Assembly (NCBI GenBank): GCA_910578785.1
Contig: CAJTSJ010000002.1
Coordinates: 1-64,000 of the forward strand
Length of the DNA: 64,000 bases
DNA from: an uncultured Muribaculum sp.
GTDB taxonomy: Bacteria; Bacteroidota; Bacteroidia; Bacteroidales; Muribaculaceae
Direction of reading: 5' to 3'
In this document: positions 26,216 through 34,704 of the stretch, one piece after another
Numbering within the stretch: the first letter of the stretch is position 1
How the letters are laid out: each line of letters opens with the position of its first letter
Notes under the pieces: generated by a model
What the model saw: only the letters and a program-made list of their open reading frames with translations
Databases searched by the model: none
What the model was told of the DNA's origin: nothing
Position numbers and translations under genes: made by a program

Positions 26216-26873
26216 ATCCGTAACCCGACCGTGAGATTATATTCTTACCGTAACGGCCTATCTTGTTCCGGATCCGAGTGATGTGGACATCCACCGAACG
26301 GTCCGTCACAACTACATTTTCAGGCCAGACATGCCTTAGAAGCTCCTCACGGGTAAAGATTCTACCGGGATTTTCAAGCAACAGCGACAGAATCTCAAAT
26401 TCCTTTTTCGGCAACCTGACCTCACGGCCGTCGACACGGCATTGAAGGGTCAGCCTGTCGCACTCGACCCCCGACCTCGGCGACTCTGACGGCGGCATCG
26501 ACCGACGCAGCACGGCCTCGATTCTCGCCATGACATTTCTTATCGAGTATGGCTTGGCGATATAATCGTCGGCACCGAGCCGCAGACCGTCGACCATGTC
26601 GTCGTCGGAATCGCGGGCGGTAAGAAATATAATCGGAATACGCGATGTGCCCGGATTGCCCTTAAGCCTCGAAGCAAGCTCGATACCGCTCATCCCGTCC
26701 ATCATTATATCCAGCAACAGAAGGTCATATCCGGCCGGATCAAGCCACAATGCCTCCTCTGCACTTGAGGCCGTGGCCACGTCGTAGCCCTCAAGCTCCA
26801 GATAAGTCCGCAGACCTTCGCGAAGAGCCTCCTCATCGTCCACTATAAGTATTTTAACGTTTCTATTGCCCAT
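26199..26873 (-). CDS. OmpR/PhoB-family response regulator
   Basis: 224 residues from the ATG at 26873 (MGNRNVKILIVDDEEALREG). The receiver domain (~1-120) has the acidic pair DDE, the phospho-accepting Asp in LLLLDIMMDGMSG, the Thr in FLTARDSDDD and the Lys in DDYIAKPYSIRN. The C-terminal winged helix (~130-224) contains LPKKEFEILSLLLENPGRIF and VDVHITRIRNKIG. It is the partner of the kinase whose start lies inside its 3' end. A TTG at 26882 extends the frame by three codons but sits inside a -7-like element. Confidence 0.93.
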   Translation of the reverse strand: MGNRNVKILIVDDEEALREGLRTYLELEGYDVATASSAEEALWLDPAGYDLLLLDIMMDGMSGIELASRLKGNPGTSRIPIIFLTARDSDDDMVDGLRLGADDYIAKPYSIRNVMARIEAVLRRSMPPSESPRSGVECDRLTLQCRVDGREVRLPKKEFEILSLLLENPGRIFTREELLRHVWPENVVVTDRSVDVHITRIRNKIGRYGKNIISRSGYGYGWQN

Positions 26874-26962
26874 ATTCTGCAAATATAGCGACTAATCCCG
26901 GTTCAACGCCACACGGCACTGAAAGTTCATAAAAAGTTAATACTGACTGCAGTTTTTCCCAC

Positions 26963-27008
26963 ACACAATCAGCGCCCGGCATCATTCCATGCCGGGCGCT
27001 GATTGTGT
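26963..27008. terminator. 20-bp perfect hairpin after the ApbE gene
   Basis: ACACAATCAGCGCCCGGCAT and its exact complement flank a 6-nt loop. It lies 19 bp beyond the minus-strand stop at 27027. Neither strand shows a clear T run after it, so it may stabilise the 3' end rather than act as a simple terminator. Confidence 0.6.
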
Positions 27009-27026
27009 ACTTGACTGACCGGTAAT

Positions 27027-28037
27027 CTATCGGTCTATGGTCGGGAACCCCGGAGTAGGATGAAGTTCCCACTGGCGGTCGAGCGACATGGTGACGAACA
27101 GAGCCTCCGTGTCGGGCAATGAATCAATCATGGAGTATGCATGCTCCAGATCCATGGCCATGCATGCCGTAGCGAGTCCGTCGGCGATAATGCACTCCGG
27201 AGCTATCACTGTGACGCTCAGCACACGCGAATTGGAAGGATAGCCCGTAATGCCGTCAATCGTATGTCCGACCATCCGGCCGTCGATAAGCCGGTAATTG
27301 CGGTAGTTGCCCGAAGTGGCCATCGAACACGAATCCACCTCTATCACGGCCATGCCGTCATGTATTATCGAGTCGTTGCTTGGTATGGGGGCATCGATCA
27401 TCACTCTCCACGGACCGCGGCGCGGACTCTTTCCGTTGACCACGATTTCCCCCCCGATCTCAACCATATAGTCCTTGCAGCCGTTGCGCAGAAGCATCTG
27501 GCTTACAAGGTCACAGCCATAGCCCTTGGCCACGGCTGAAAAATTAAACTCCATCAGCGAGTCCTTCTTGACGATGTGACTGTCGTCGACCAGGCGGCAT
27601 TCATTGATGCCGACATGCTGCATCACACTGTCTATCTCGCTTTTGTCCGGCAGATTTTTTATGGAATTTCCCGGGCCGAATCCCCAAAGGCTGATCAGCG
27701 GACCCAGAGTCGGATCAAACGAACCGTGGCTGACCTTGTTGACCCACACAGACTTCTCATATACGCGTCTGATTAAATCGTCGATGCTGTCCGACTCGTT
27801 TTTATTGATTCTACTCAACAAGGAATTAGAGTTAAAAGGCGACAGAGACATCTCTATCATATTCATCAGGGTACGTATCGAATCGTCCAGTGGTACATTT
27901 GACGCGTATGTGATATGAAATGACGTATTCCATGCTACGCCTTCGTATTGACGGAACGGCTTGCTGTCGTCGCACCCGAACAGAATGGAGCCGAACAGAA
28001 TGCCTGCCACGCATGCACCAAAAATCTTCCTCAACAT
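27027..28037 (-). CDS. apbE: FAD:protein FMN transferase, lipoprotein
   Basis: 336 residues from the ATG at 28037; a TTG at 28061 lies in the promoter. Attaches FMN covalently to Thr/Ser of target flavoproteins such as Rnf/Nqr subunits, outside the inner membrane. The lipoprotein signal ends GSILFGC. Family motifs are visible: LISLWGFGPG (~110), FNFSAVAKGYGCDLVS, YMVEIGGEIVVNG and the C-terminal GHTIDGITGYPS. No target gene of the Rnf/Nqr type is in the window. Confidence 0.9.
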   Translation of the reverse strand: MLRKIFGACVAGILFGSILFGCDDSKPFRQYEGVAWNTSFHITYASNVPLDDSIRTLMNMIEMSLSPFNSNSLLSRINKNESDSIDDLIRRVYEKSVWVNKVSHGSFDPTLGPLISLWGFGPGNSIKNLPDKSEIDSVMQHVGINECRLVDDSHIVKKDSLMEFNFSAVAKGYGCDLVSQMLLRNGCKDYMVEIGGEIVVNGKSPRRGPWRVMIDAPIPSNDSIIHDGMAVIEVDSCSMATSGNYRNYRLIDGRMVGHTIDGITGYPSNSRVLSVTVIAPECIIADGLATACMAMDLEHAYSMIDSLPDTEALFVTMSLDRQWELHPTPGFPTIDR

Positions 28038-28058
28038 AATTCCGAGTTTTATATGCCG

Positions 28059-28066
28059 CAAAGTTA
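28059..28066 (-). promoter_or_regulatory. -7 element before the ApbE gene
   Basis: Minus-strand TAACTTTG matches TAnnTTTG, 21 bp before the ATG at 28037. The -33 element is weak. Confidence 0.45.
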
Positions 28067-28258
28067 CTTCAAATATTCGAGTTATGTTACATTTTTAATA
28101 AATAATCGTGTCAACACCGGCAAAAAAATGAACCGGAATCAGCACATTACCCGATTCAGTCCGCGACATCGGCCATATTCCGAATTCCTAAGCTAATTTT
28201 AAGTCGGCTAAGCCTGAAAAAATTCAGACAAATGAGCGGATAAGCGGACAGATTTATC

Positions 28259-28266
28259 TAAATTTG
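28259..28266 (+). promoter_or_regulatory. -7 element before aroK
   Basis: TAAATTTG matches TAnnTTTG 23 bp before the aroK start. No clear -33 element is seen. Confidence 0.45.
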
Positions 28267-28289
28267 TAGATGCATCATAATAATCAGCT

Positions 28290-28826
28290 ATGCGACCGAT
28301 ATTTTTAATAGGCTACATGGGATGCGGCAAGTCGACCCTTGGACGATCAGTCGCCGCTCTGACCGGATGGCAGTTTATAGACCTCGACAACTATATCGAA
28401 CAGCGGTTCCACCGCACGGTCAAAGAAATATTTGCCGAATACGGTGAAGACGGATTCCGCAAGCGCGAACGCGCCATGCTTCAGGAAGTCGCCGATTTTG
28501 AGAACGTCATCGTCGCCTGCGGTGGCGGAACCCCGTGCTTCTTCGACAATATGGAGTGGATGAACCGCCAAGGCACCACGGTGTTTCTCGACACGTCGAT
28601 CGACAAGCTCCACACCCGCCTGATGCGCGGACGGCACAAACGCCCCCTGATTGCCGACAAGTCCGACAAAGAGCTGCTCATATTCATCCGCGAAGCCCTC
28701 GAAAAGCGGATGCCATATTACTCGCAGGCCGAAAAGCGGTTCATCGCCGACCTGCTCGATTCGGAATGCGAAAAGTCCGACACCGCACGCCGCTTTATTT
28801 CAGAATTCAACATCCCCTCAATATGA
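28290..28826 (+). CDS. aroK: Shikimate kinase
   Basis: Phosphorylates shikimate to shikimate 3-phosphate on the way to chorismate and the aromatic amino acids. It is 178 residues. The P-loop is GYMGCGKSTLGR (~8-19), the shikimate-binding Asp is in FIDLDNYIEQ, the Arg in EDGFRKRERAML, the GGG segment is VACGGGTPCF, and the lid region is MRGRHKRPLI. Its stop overlaps the start of the next gene by 4 bp (ATGA), so the two are coupled. Confidence 0.95.
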   Translation: MRPIFLIGYMGCGKSTLGRSVAALTGWQFIDLDNYIEQRFHRTVKEIFAEYGEDGFRKRERAMLQEVADFENVIVACGGGTPCFFDNMEWMNRQGTTVFLDTSIDKLHTRLMRGRHKRPLIADKSDKELLIFIREALEKRMPYYSQAEKRFIADLLDSECEKSDTARRFISEFNIPSI

Positions 28827-30004
28827 CAAATAACGACCATTCCTGCATAACAATGCCTCAGCAGGCCGCCACAGCCACCCGGCAGCGGCGCATATCATTA
28901 GGACTGCCCAAATGCGCATCGACGAGCGACAGACGCTTCCCGCTGACGCCCGAAGGTGTCGACATCCTGGTCCGAAAAGGGTTCGATGTGCGCATCCAGT
29001 CGGGAGCCGCCGCGGCCATACACTATTCCGACGCGCAGTACAGCAAGTGCGGAGCCTGCGTAGTGTCAAGGCAGGAAGCCCTTGAATCGGACATCGTGAT
29101 TCATCTCGCGCCACTTGGGGCCGCCGACATAAAGCAGATGCGTCGCGGAGCCATGCTGCTGTCGATTCTGCATCCGGAGCAGCTGGTCGACTACAACGTA
29201 AGGGCATTGCTTGACAGGCGGATAATCTCGGTGGCCATCGACCATATACGCGACAAGCGCGGCAACACACCCTTCTACGACATACTCATGGAGGTCGACG
29301 GACGCGCATCGCTCGCCCTCGCATCGTCGATGCTCGCCTCGGCCGACTTCGGCAAAGGCATACTGCTCGGCGGGGTGGCCGGAGTCAACCCATGCGAAGT
29401 GACCATACTCGGATCCGGAATCGCCGCAAGAGCGGCCGCTTCGTCGGCGCTCGGGCTCGGAGCCATCGTAAACATGTTCGACAACGACGTCTACCGAATC
29501 CGCGAGTCGGCACGAATGCTCGGGCCCGGCATCACAGCCTCGGCCTTCCATCCCAGAGTGCTCGAAAAGGCGCTTCGCGGAGCCGACGTAGTGGTGGCCA
29601 CTCCGCAGGATGCCCCCGTGGCGATAGATTCCGACATGATCGGCATAATGAAGTCAGGAGTCATAATCATGGACATAAACTACGACACGGCCCCGTCGTT
29701 CCCATCCTTGCGCGCGGTAGACATATCCACCGTCAGCCATAGCCATACGGCACCGAAGGAGCGGCAGTGCTACATCAACCTCGGAAATGCCGTGCCGCGT
29801 ACCGCCGCCATGGCGCTGACCAACACATTCCTGTGCCTGATGCACGAGATTATCTCATGCGAGGGCGTGACCGACACCGTCAAACTTCTGCCCGGCATAC
29901 AATGCGCCGTCTACACATTCCTCGGCAAACCCGTCAACCGTCAGGTGGCCGAAATCGTCAAGATGCGCCCTATGGACATAAACCTTCTGCTCAACTGCTC
30001 ATAA
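28823..30004 (+). CDS. Alanine dehydrogenase/transhydrogenase-family oxidoreductase
   Basis: 393 residues from the ATG at 28823. The N-terminal domain (RRFPLTPEGVDILVRKGFDV) and the Rossmann region (VTILGSGIAARAAASSALGLGA) mark the AlaDh/PNT family, which oxidises alanine to pyruvate with NAD or forms transhydrogenase subunits. The Arg that binds the substrate carboxylate and the active-site His (LSILHPEQL) are present. The segment that reads KVKEP in classical enzymes is IHLAP here, so the usual lysine is absent. The activity may therefore differ. The gene is coupled to aroK upstream and lies 6 bp before the RNase H gene. Confidence 0.75.
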   Translation: MTNNDHSCITMPQQAATATRQRRISLGLPKCASTSDRRFPLTPEGVDILVRKGFDVRIQSGAAAAIHYSDAQYSKCGACVVSRQEALESDIVIHLAPLGAADIKQMRRGAMLLSILHPEQLVDYNVRALLDRRIISVAIDHIRDKRGNTPFYDILMEVDGRASLALASSMLASADFGKGILLGGVAGVNPCEVTILGSGIAARAAASSALGLGAIVNMFDNDVYRIRESARMLGPGITASAFHPRVLEKALRGADVVVATPQDAPVAIDSDMIGIMKSGVIIMDINYDTAPSFPSLRAVDISTVSHSHTAPKERQCYINLGNAVPRTAAMALTNTFLCLMHEIISCEGVTDTVKLLPGIQCAVYTFLGKPVNRQVAEIVKMRPMDINLLLNCS

Positions 30005-30010
30005 CCGACT

Positions 30011-30646
30011 ATGGCATTCAGAAAATTCTACGTGGTATGGGCCGGACACAGCCCCGGCATTTATGACTCATGGGAAGAGTGCAAAGCACAGATCGACGGA
30101 TATCCCGGAGCCAGATATAAAGCATTCAACTCTCAGACCGACGCCACAATGGCTTTCCGCGAAAACTCCGACGACATCGGAGTGCTCCGCGCCATTGCCG
30201 GACACGACACACCGATAGTGAACTACGAAGCATTTCCCGAAATAAGGCGCGACGCCATCGCCGTCGACGCCGCATGCGCCGGCAATCCCGGACGCATGGA
30301 ATACCGCGGAGTCGACGTCGCCACCGGAGCAGAACTGTTCCACTTCGGCCCGATCGACGACGGCACCAACAACGTAGGCGAGTTTCTCGCCCTCGTCCAT
30401 GCGCTTGCCCTGTGCAAGAAGCAGGGCTGGGCCATGCCCATCTATTCCGACAGCAAGACCGCACGCGCATGGGTGCGCAACCGCAAGGCAAAAACCACCC
30501 TGCGCCCCACTCCCCGCAACGGCAAGCTAATCCAGATGCTGCAACGCGCCGAGACCTGGCTCGCCACCAACACATATCCCAACCCAATACTGACCTGGGA
30601 CACCGAACACTGGGGCGAAATACCCGCCGACTTCGGCCGCAAATAG
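30011..30646 (+). CDS. Ribonuclease H with N-terminal viroplasmin domain
   Basis: 211 residues. The N-terminal viroplasmin-type domain (~1-46: KFYVVWAGHSPGIYDSWEEC) binds RNA-DNA hybrids, as in eukaryotic RNase H1. The type I RNase H catalytic domain follows. Its four acidic residues are seen in AVDAACAGNPG, NNVGEFLALVHAL, YSDSKTARAW and the final ADFGRK, with the nearby His in WDTEHWGEI. It removes RNA from RNA-DNA hybrids during replication and repair. It is the third gene of the aroK group, followed by a hairpin repeat that probably terminates the transcript. Confidence 0.93.
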   Translation: MAFRKFYVVWAGHSPGIYDSWEECKAQIDGYPGARYKAFNSQTDATMAFRENSDDIGVLRAIAGHDTPIVNYEAFPEIRRDAIAVDAACAGNPGRMEYRGVDVATGAELFHFGPIDDGTNNVGEFLALVHALALCKKQGWAMPIYSDSKTARAWVRNRKAKTTLRPTPRNGKLIQMLQRAETWLATNTYPNPILTWDTEHWGEIPADFGRK

Positions 30647-30656
30647 CCCCATCCGT

Positions 30657-30713
30657 ACCCATAAAAAGCGAATTCCCCGGCCGCGGAAGCATGTCTCGTG
30701 GCCGGGGAACGTC
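30657..30713. repeat. 57-bp hairpin direct repeat, left copy
   Basis: Matches the copy at 35157-35213 at 55 of 57 positions, in the same orientation and exactly 4500 bp away. It contains a stem of GTTCCCCGGC type (with ATTCCCCGGC in this copy) pairing with GCCGGGGAAC. It follows the RNase H gene by 10 bp and probably terminates that transcript. Confidence 0.85.
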
Positions 30714-30785
30714 CTATAATGACATAGCATCGCGCATGACAATATGCCGCCGCCAAATATTCATGTTATTAAACATGTTAAGATA

Positions 30786-30817
30786 TTTGCGCAAAATATC
30801 CCTAAAGCATATATTTG
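30786..30817 (+). promoter_or_regulatory. Promoter of the lipoprotein cluster
   Basis: TTTG at 30786-30789, a 20-bp spacer and TATATTTG at 30810-30817 match both elements, 29 bp before the first gene. No comparable promoter is obvious between the following genes, which are overlapping or closely packed. Confidence 0.72.
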
Positions 30818-30846
30818 CAAACTGCACAACCTTAATATCGACAAAA

Positions 30847-31293
30847 ATGAAACTCCTCGCCCCCATCGCCCTCCTCGCAATGGCCGTATTTTCGACCATG
30901 GGAGGCTGTGCAGTCCATGAGCAAAATGAATCTTCGCGAAAGACTCAAAGCGTAAATATTGAAGCCCTGAACGAGGAAGACGGACGGTTCCTTAATGAAC
31001 TGTTTGAATCGGAGCGCGACGACTTCGACTTCGTTGGGAAGAAAGTATATCTAAACCACTCGGCAAGCATATCGGACTATATCGACAAGATGTTTTCATA
31101 CAGTAGTCCTGATGACGATGGGTGGCATCCACAGGCCAAAGGCATACTGTACATTTTTACCCCGGAAGAAAAAGAATCCACAGAAGGAATAGACGCGGCC
31201 ATATACTCGTGGATGAAGATTCACGTTTCAAAGGACGATGTCGTCAAAAGACTACGCAAACTGCAGCAGAAGAACCGCAAAAACCGCGACTGA
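30847..31293 (+). CDS. Lipoprotein of the 31-35 kb cluster, type 1 (gene a)
   Basis: 148 residues from the ATG at 30847, with a signal-peptidase-II signal (MAVFSTMGGC). The mature protein is acidic and ends in a basic tail (LQQKNRKNRD). Function unknown. The middle part (DGRFLNELFESERDDFDFVG, then KKVYL) is similar to the second half of the broken last gene of the cluster (NELFD...NFIGKRVKI). It is the first gene after the cluster promoter and is 1 bp from the next gene. Its last codons and the start of the next gene are nearly duplicated at 34680. Confidence 0.75.
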   Translation: MKLLAPIALLAMAVFSTMGGCAVHEQNESSRKTQSVNIEALNEEDGRFLNELFESERDDFDFVGKKVYLNHSASISDYIDKMFSYSSPDDDGWHPQAKGILYIFTPEEKESTEGIDAAIYSWMKIHVSKDDVVKRLRKLQQKNRKNRD

Positions 31294-31294
31294 T

Positions 31295-32158
31295 ATGAAA
31301 CTTAGAAACATCATCATACTGCTGATTACTCTGTCTGTCTCAATGGGATGTTCAATACTATCATCCGGGGAAGGTTATTATGAGAATTTGGGACACTTAA
31401 GATTCAGGGGCCATTCAACCGGCCTTGACAGTGGGTTGGACATTGACGGCTATTATTGGAGTCGAAAAGAGGTCGAGCCTGTTCGTTTTTTCTATGACGG
31501 AATCGCTACTTGCCAAGGTTCTGCCGGAGTTTATAAGCTAACCGGAGACACAATTACATTGGACGTGTACGACAAACCCGGACTCATGAAAGGTTGGTCG
31601 CGGTTCACATGCAAATTTGTGTTAGAAAGTAGGACTTCTATACGCATGGTCGAATTATTGTTCTATGATGGAACATCCAGCCTTCATTCATACAAACCCT
31701 CCACTGAAACTATATATGAATTATACGGTGCACCTGGTCCGTTCAGTCAATACGCTGATACTGCCGGCATTCGAAAGCAAAAGTGGCTGTGGGAGTGCGA
31801 AGAAGATTGGAAGCAATGGATGGATGCGCATAAACAAGAACGCGCACGTAACAAGGTAGGGAAAAAAGACAATCAAATACAGATTGGTAGGGAAACTCCA
31901 ACACCCGACAATCCTAGTCCCCCCAAATCGAAAAAATGGGATAAAGGACTTGTATATGCAGCTCCACTATGGGTTGGCTACAAACAAGGAAACAATATTT
32001 CGCGAATAGGATTCCATCACAAACTTGTTCAAAGAGGTACTCAAATTTTTATCCATTCATTAATCGGTTCAAAATATTATACCGACTACTCTCAAATGAC
32101 CAGCGGTTTTTATTCTTATTATGGAACTATTAACCCTTTCAATTTATGGAACTATTAA
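31295..32158 (+). CDS. Lipoprotein fusion of domain A and domain B (gene b)
   Basis: 287 residues from the ATG at 31295, with lipobox LSVSMGC. Residues ~20-185 are domain A, shared with genes c, d, f and g: LDIDGYYWS, a glycine-rich FYDG turn, GVYKLTGDTITLDVYD and RKQKWLWECEEDWKQWM. After a charged, Pro-rich linker, residues ~215-287 are domain B (APLWVGYKQGN, RIGFHH, NPFNLWNY), which is encoded alone by gene e. The GVYK-GDTI pattern suggests a small beta-barrel or lipocalin-like fold, but this is a guess and I recognise no named family. The gene is AT-rich and overlaps the next gene by 13 bp. Confidence 0.75.
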   Translation: MKLRNIIILLITLSVSMGCSILSSGEGYYENLGHLRFRGHSTGLDSGLDIDGYYWSRKEVEPVRFFYDGIATCQGSAGVYKLTGDTITLDVYDKPGLMKGWSRFTCKFVLESRTSIRMVELLFYDGTSSLHSYKPSTETIYELYGAPGPFSQYADTAGIRKQKWLWECEEDWKQWMDAHKQERARNKVGKKDNQIQIGRETPTPDNPSPPKSKKWDKGLVYAAPLWVGYKQGNNISRIGFHHKLVQRGTQIFIHSLIGSKYYTDYSQMTSGFYSYYGTINPFNLWNY

Positions 32159-32700
32159 AATTTAAGAATTACATGACCATTATAATGTGTATTTCATTAC
32201 TTGTCTTGTCGGGATGTGGCATGTTTTGGCCCAACAATAAAAAGACTTTGGTTAAGTTTTCCGATATTAAGATTTCAGGAAAGAATACCGGAATAGCAAA
32301 TGCCGTAAACATTGATGGGTATTATGAAAGTTCCGGAGAACATCCAGATTCATTATTCTTCTATTCGGATGGATTTATGAAATACAATTGGATGGACGGA
32401 GTTTACAAACTGGTAGGTGACAGTATCATAGTTGCCAATCTGTACACTCTTGAAAAAGCTCCGTACAACCATCTGTCAACAGCAAAATTCAAAATTATCA
32501 ACCGTGATTCTATTGAAATGATATGGAATATAGGCAGGGAGAAGGACTATGATGCTCTATACTCTACATATAATGCCCGGTTTTCGTTTGTAAGACTCGA
32601 CAGCGTACCTCCTTTTAAAGGAAAGAAATTGGCTAAACAGAAATTCATCTGGGATAATGACGCAAATAGGGAAACTTGGTTAAACAACCATTTAAAATAA
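32146..32700 (+). CDS. Lipoprotein of the cluster, domain A (gene c)
   Basis: 184 residues with lipobox LLVLSGC. Domain A features: VNIDGYYES, FFYSDGFMKYN, GVYKLVGDSIIVANLY, RDSIEMIW and the C-terminal KQKFIWDNDANRETWL. Function unknown. Strongly AT-rich compared with the flanking aroK and permease regions. It is 6 bp from gene d. Confidence 0.75.
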   Translation: MELLKFKNYMTIIMCISLLVLSGCGMFWPNNKKTLVKFSDIKISGKNTGIANAVNIDGYYESSGEHPDSLFFYSDGFMKYNWMDGVYKLVGDSIIVANLYTLEKAPYNHLSTAKFKIINRDSIEMIWNIGREKDYDALYSTYNARFSFVRLDSVPPFKGKKLAKQKFIWDNDANRETWLNNHLK

Positions 32701-32706
32701 TTCGTC

Positions 32707-33273
32707 ATGAGCACGAGCAGATTCATATCATTGACAGCATCTATATTTATGATGATAATCTCAGTCTGTTGTATACCATTCTCATATCCGACAAAAGAAG
32801 TATGCAAAAAAATGTCCCATTCTAAAATGACAGGAAAAGCGACAAGGCTATCTGATCGTATAGATATTTCGGGGCAGTTTGAGTCGGCTGAAAACGGTAC
32901 AGTTCATTTCTTCCCAAAAGGAGAAGTAATCTGGGGCAATATGTCGGGAGTATATGAAGTCAAAGGCGACACTATTTACGCGGATTTATACTCCTCTCCG
33001 AATAGACGGGTATTCGGGGATTGGAGCATGCGCCAATCTAAATTTTCAATATCAAGCGACGGAAATATACATCTGCTTTACTCTAAGATTTATTATGGAG
33101 GACATTATACTTTTGATGTTCCAAAAGACAAGCTTCCTATTTTGTTTAGATTTAAGACATTGGAAATAACACCCAGGATTCCCAAATTTTTATATACTAC
33201 CAAATGGCTATGGAATGATGAAAAAACGAGAAAACTTAATGAAATTAAATATCTCAAACAATATGACAACTAA
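32707..33273 (+). CDS. Lipoprotein of the cluster, domain A (gene d)
   Basis: 188 residues. The N-terminal hydrophobic segment ends in two cysteines (MMIISVCC), one of which is the probable lipid site. Domain A features: IDISGQFES, HFFPKGEVIWGN, GVYEVKGDTIYADLYS and TKWLWNDEKTRK. Function unknown. Its last codons overlap the start of gene e by 11 bp. Confidence 0.72.
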   Translation: MSTSRFISLTASIFMMIISVCCIPFSYPTKEVCKKMSHSKMTGKATRLSDRIDISGQFESAENGTVHFFPKGEVIWGNMSGVYEVKGDTIYADLYSSPNRRVFGDWSMRQSKFSISSDGNIHLLYSKIYYGGHYTFDVPKDKLPILFRFKTLEITPRIPKFLYTTKWLWNDEKTRKLNEIKYLKQYDN

Positions 33274-33592
33274 CCGGGTAACGATAGTCTCATATTTTAT
33301 CTTGGCATTATTGATACTTAACGGATGTTTTTATTACAAACCTTTAGTTAAGAACAATAACGGAGCTTGGAAAGAAGGTGATGTCCATTTTGCTCCACTA
33401 TGGATTGGTTACAGACAAGGTAATCTACAATACCGGACAGGATTTAGCCATAGACATGTTCAGAACTGGACTCAAAATCTCATTCATAAATATGTCACTC
33501 CAACCAATTATTTCTTGAACTATCCGGACATGAATGAAAAAGGGTATTACTATGTAGGTGCTTTTAATCCATTTTCGATTTGGACTTATTAA
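33263..33592 (+). CDS. Small lipoprotein consisting of domain B only (gene e)
   Basis: 109 residues from the ATG at 33263 (MTTNRVTIVSYF), chosen because it overlaps the previous stop and leads directly into the signal ending LILNGC. An earlier ATG at 33215 is in frame. The mature ~80 residues match the C-terminal domain of gene b: APLWIGYRQGN, RTGFSHRHVQ and NPFSIWTY. The fused and stand-alone forms of this domain occur only 2 kb apart. Function unknown. Confidence 0.75.
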   Translation: MTTNRVTIVSYFILALLILNGCFYYKPLVKNNNGAWKEGDVHFAPLWIGYRQGNLQYRTGFSHRHVQNWTQNLIHKYVTPTNYFLNYPDMNEKGYYYVGAFNPFSIWTY

Positions 33593-33606
33593 AATAATAC
33601 ACAACA

Positions 33607-34152
33607 ATGAGACACAGATATTTAGCTACAATATTCATAATAATATTGACATACATTACTGCGTCAGGGAAAGAAGAATCAAACAACGATTCACACTTAC
33701 GACTATACACTCAAACATCACCATCCGACCTTTTAAATATCAGCGAGTGCTTTGATATGGGGGATGTATTTGGTGCTGTACATTTTGAGAATAATGGCAT
33801 GATGTATGCCGATAACGGCAATATGCCAGGTGTCTACAAGATAGTCGGTGATACATTGGATTTCGACGTATATAGCCAATGGGGAGGCTGGCCTAAACGG
33901 ACAACAAGACTTTCCGCTAAATGCCTGATTCTTAATAGTGATTCCATCGAAATTAAGAGTATTGCATTAATCCGAAACGGCAATCCGCAAGCTATAAGAA
34001 TTCCAAAAAATCAATCTGTCTGCACTCATTATGATTGTCCTGCCGACTTTAACCCCAAGGGGGAATTCCTATTTAAACAGAAACGTATGTGGGAGCACGA
34101 AGAAGATTGGAAGCAATGGATGGAAGAGTATAAAAGAAATAAGAAGAAATGA
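33607..34152 (+). CDS. Secreted protein of the cluster, domain A (gene f)
   Basis: 181 residues with a signal peptide (IFIIILTYITASG) but no lipobox Cys, so it is probably periplasmic while its relatives are lipidated. Domain A features: AVHFENNGMMYADNG, GVYKIVGDTLDFDVYS, NSDSIEIKSIAL and KQKRMWEHEEDWKQWMEE. It overlaps gene g by 4 bp (ATGA). Confidence 0.72.
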   Translation: MRHRYLATIFIIILTYITASGKEESNNDSHLRLYTQTSPSDLLNISECFDMGDVFGAVHFENNGMMYADNGNMPGVYKIVGDTLDFDVYSQWGGWPKRTTRLSAKCLILNSDSIEIKSIALIRNGNPQAIRIPKNQSVCTHYDCPADFNPKGEFLFKQKRMWEHEEDWKQWMEEYKRNKKK

Positions 34153-34703
34153 AGATTACTATTCGATTAATTGTCTCACCAATAATGCTCCTGATGTTTG
34201 TGTGTTGTTCAACAGGCAAAGGATACCTCAGCAGACTGCCCCACCTCCGCTGGACCGAGGGTCGAACCTCACTGTCTGAAAAGCTTAACATTGACGGATG
34301 CTTCTATGATGATGTCAGCGGAGCCATGCATTTTTATGAAGACGGAACTGTGGCGGAAGTAAACGGGTATCGTCCGGGAGTCTACAAAGTAGTCGGCGAC
34401 ACTATCATAACCGAAGTCTATTGGAGGGAAGGCATGCTGATAGCCCCGCGATGGCACAGATTTACAAGCCAATATTTAATAGTTAGCCGCGACACAATCA
34501 AATATATCGGTCACGCCTGGGATGCTGAAGGAATACCGCAATGGGGCGTGCGTCCGACTAAGCGGGAATATATATCAGTCAGATTCGACGACTGCCCGGA
34601 GAATTTCAAAGTCCGCGACAACTTCCTTCGGAAGCAGAAGTGGATGTGGGAGTCGGAGGAAGCACGCAAACAGTGGCTGAAGAACCGCAAAAACCGCGAC
34701 TGA
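34149..34703 (+). CDS. Lipoprotein of the cluster, domain A (gene g)
   Basis: 184 residues with signal MLLMFVCC. Domain A features: LNIDGCFYDDVSGAMHFYED, GVYKVVGDTIITEVYW, SRDTIKYIG and LRKQKWMWESEEARKQWL. It ends in KNRKNRD, identical to the end of gene a. The DNA around this stop and the next start is a near copy of the a/b junction. It is more GC-rich than genes c-f. Confidence 0.75.
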   Translation: MKITIRLIVSPIMLLMFVCCSTGKGYLSRLPHLRWTEGRTSLSEKLNIDGCFYDDVSGAMHFYEDGTVAEVNGYRPGVYKVVGDTIITEVYWREGMLIAPRWHRFTSQYLIVSRDTIKYIGHAWDAEGIPQWGVRPTKREYISVRFDDCPENFKVRDNFLRKQKWMWESEEARKQWLKNRKNRD

Positions 34704-34704
34704 G

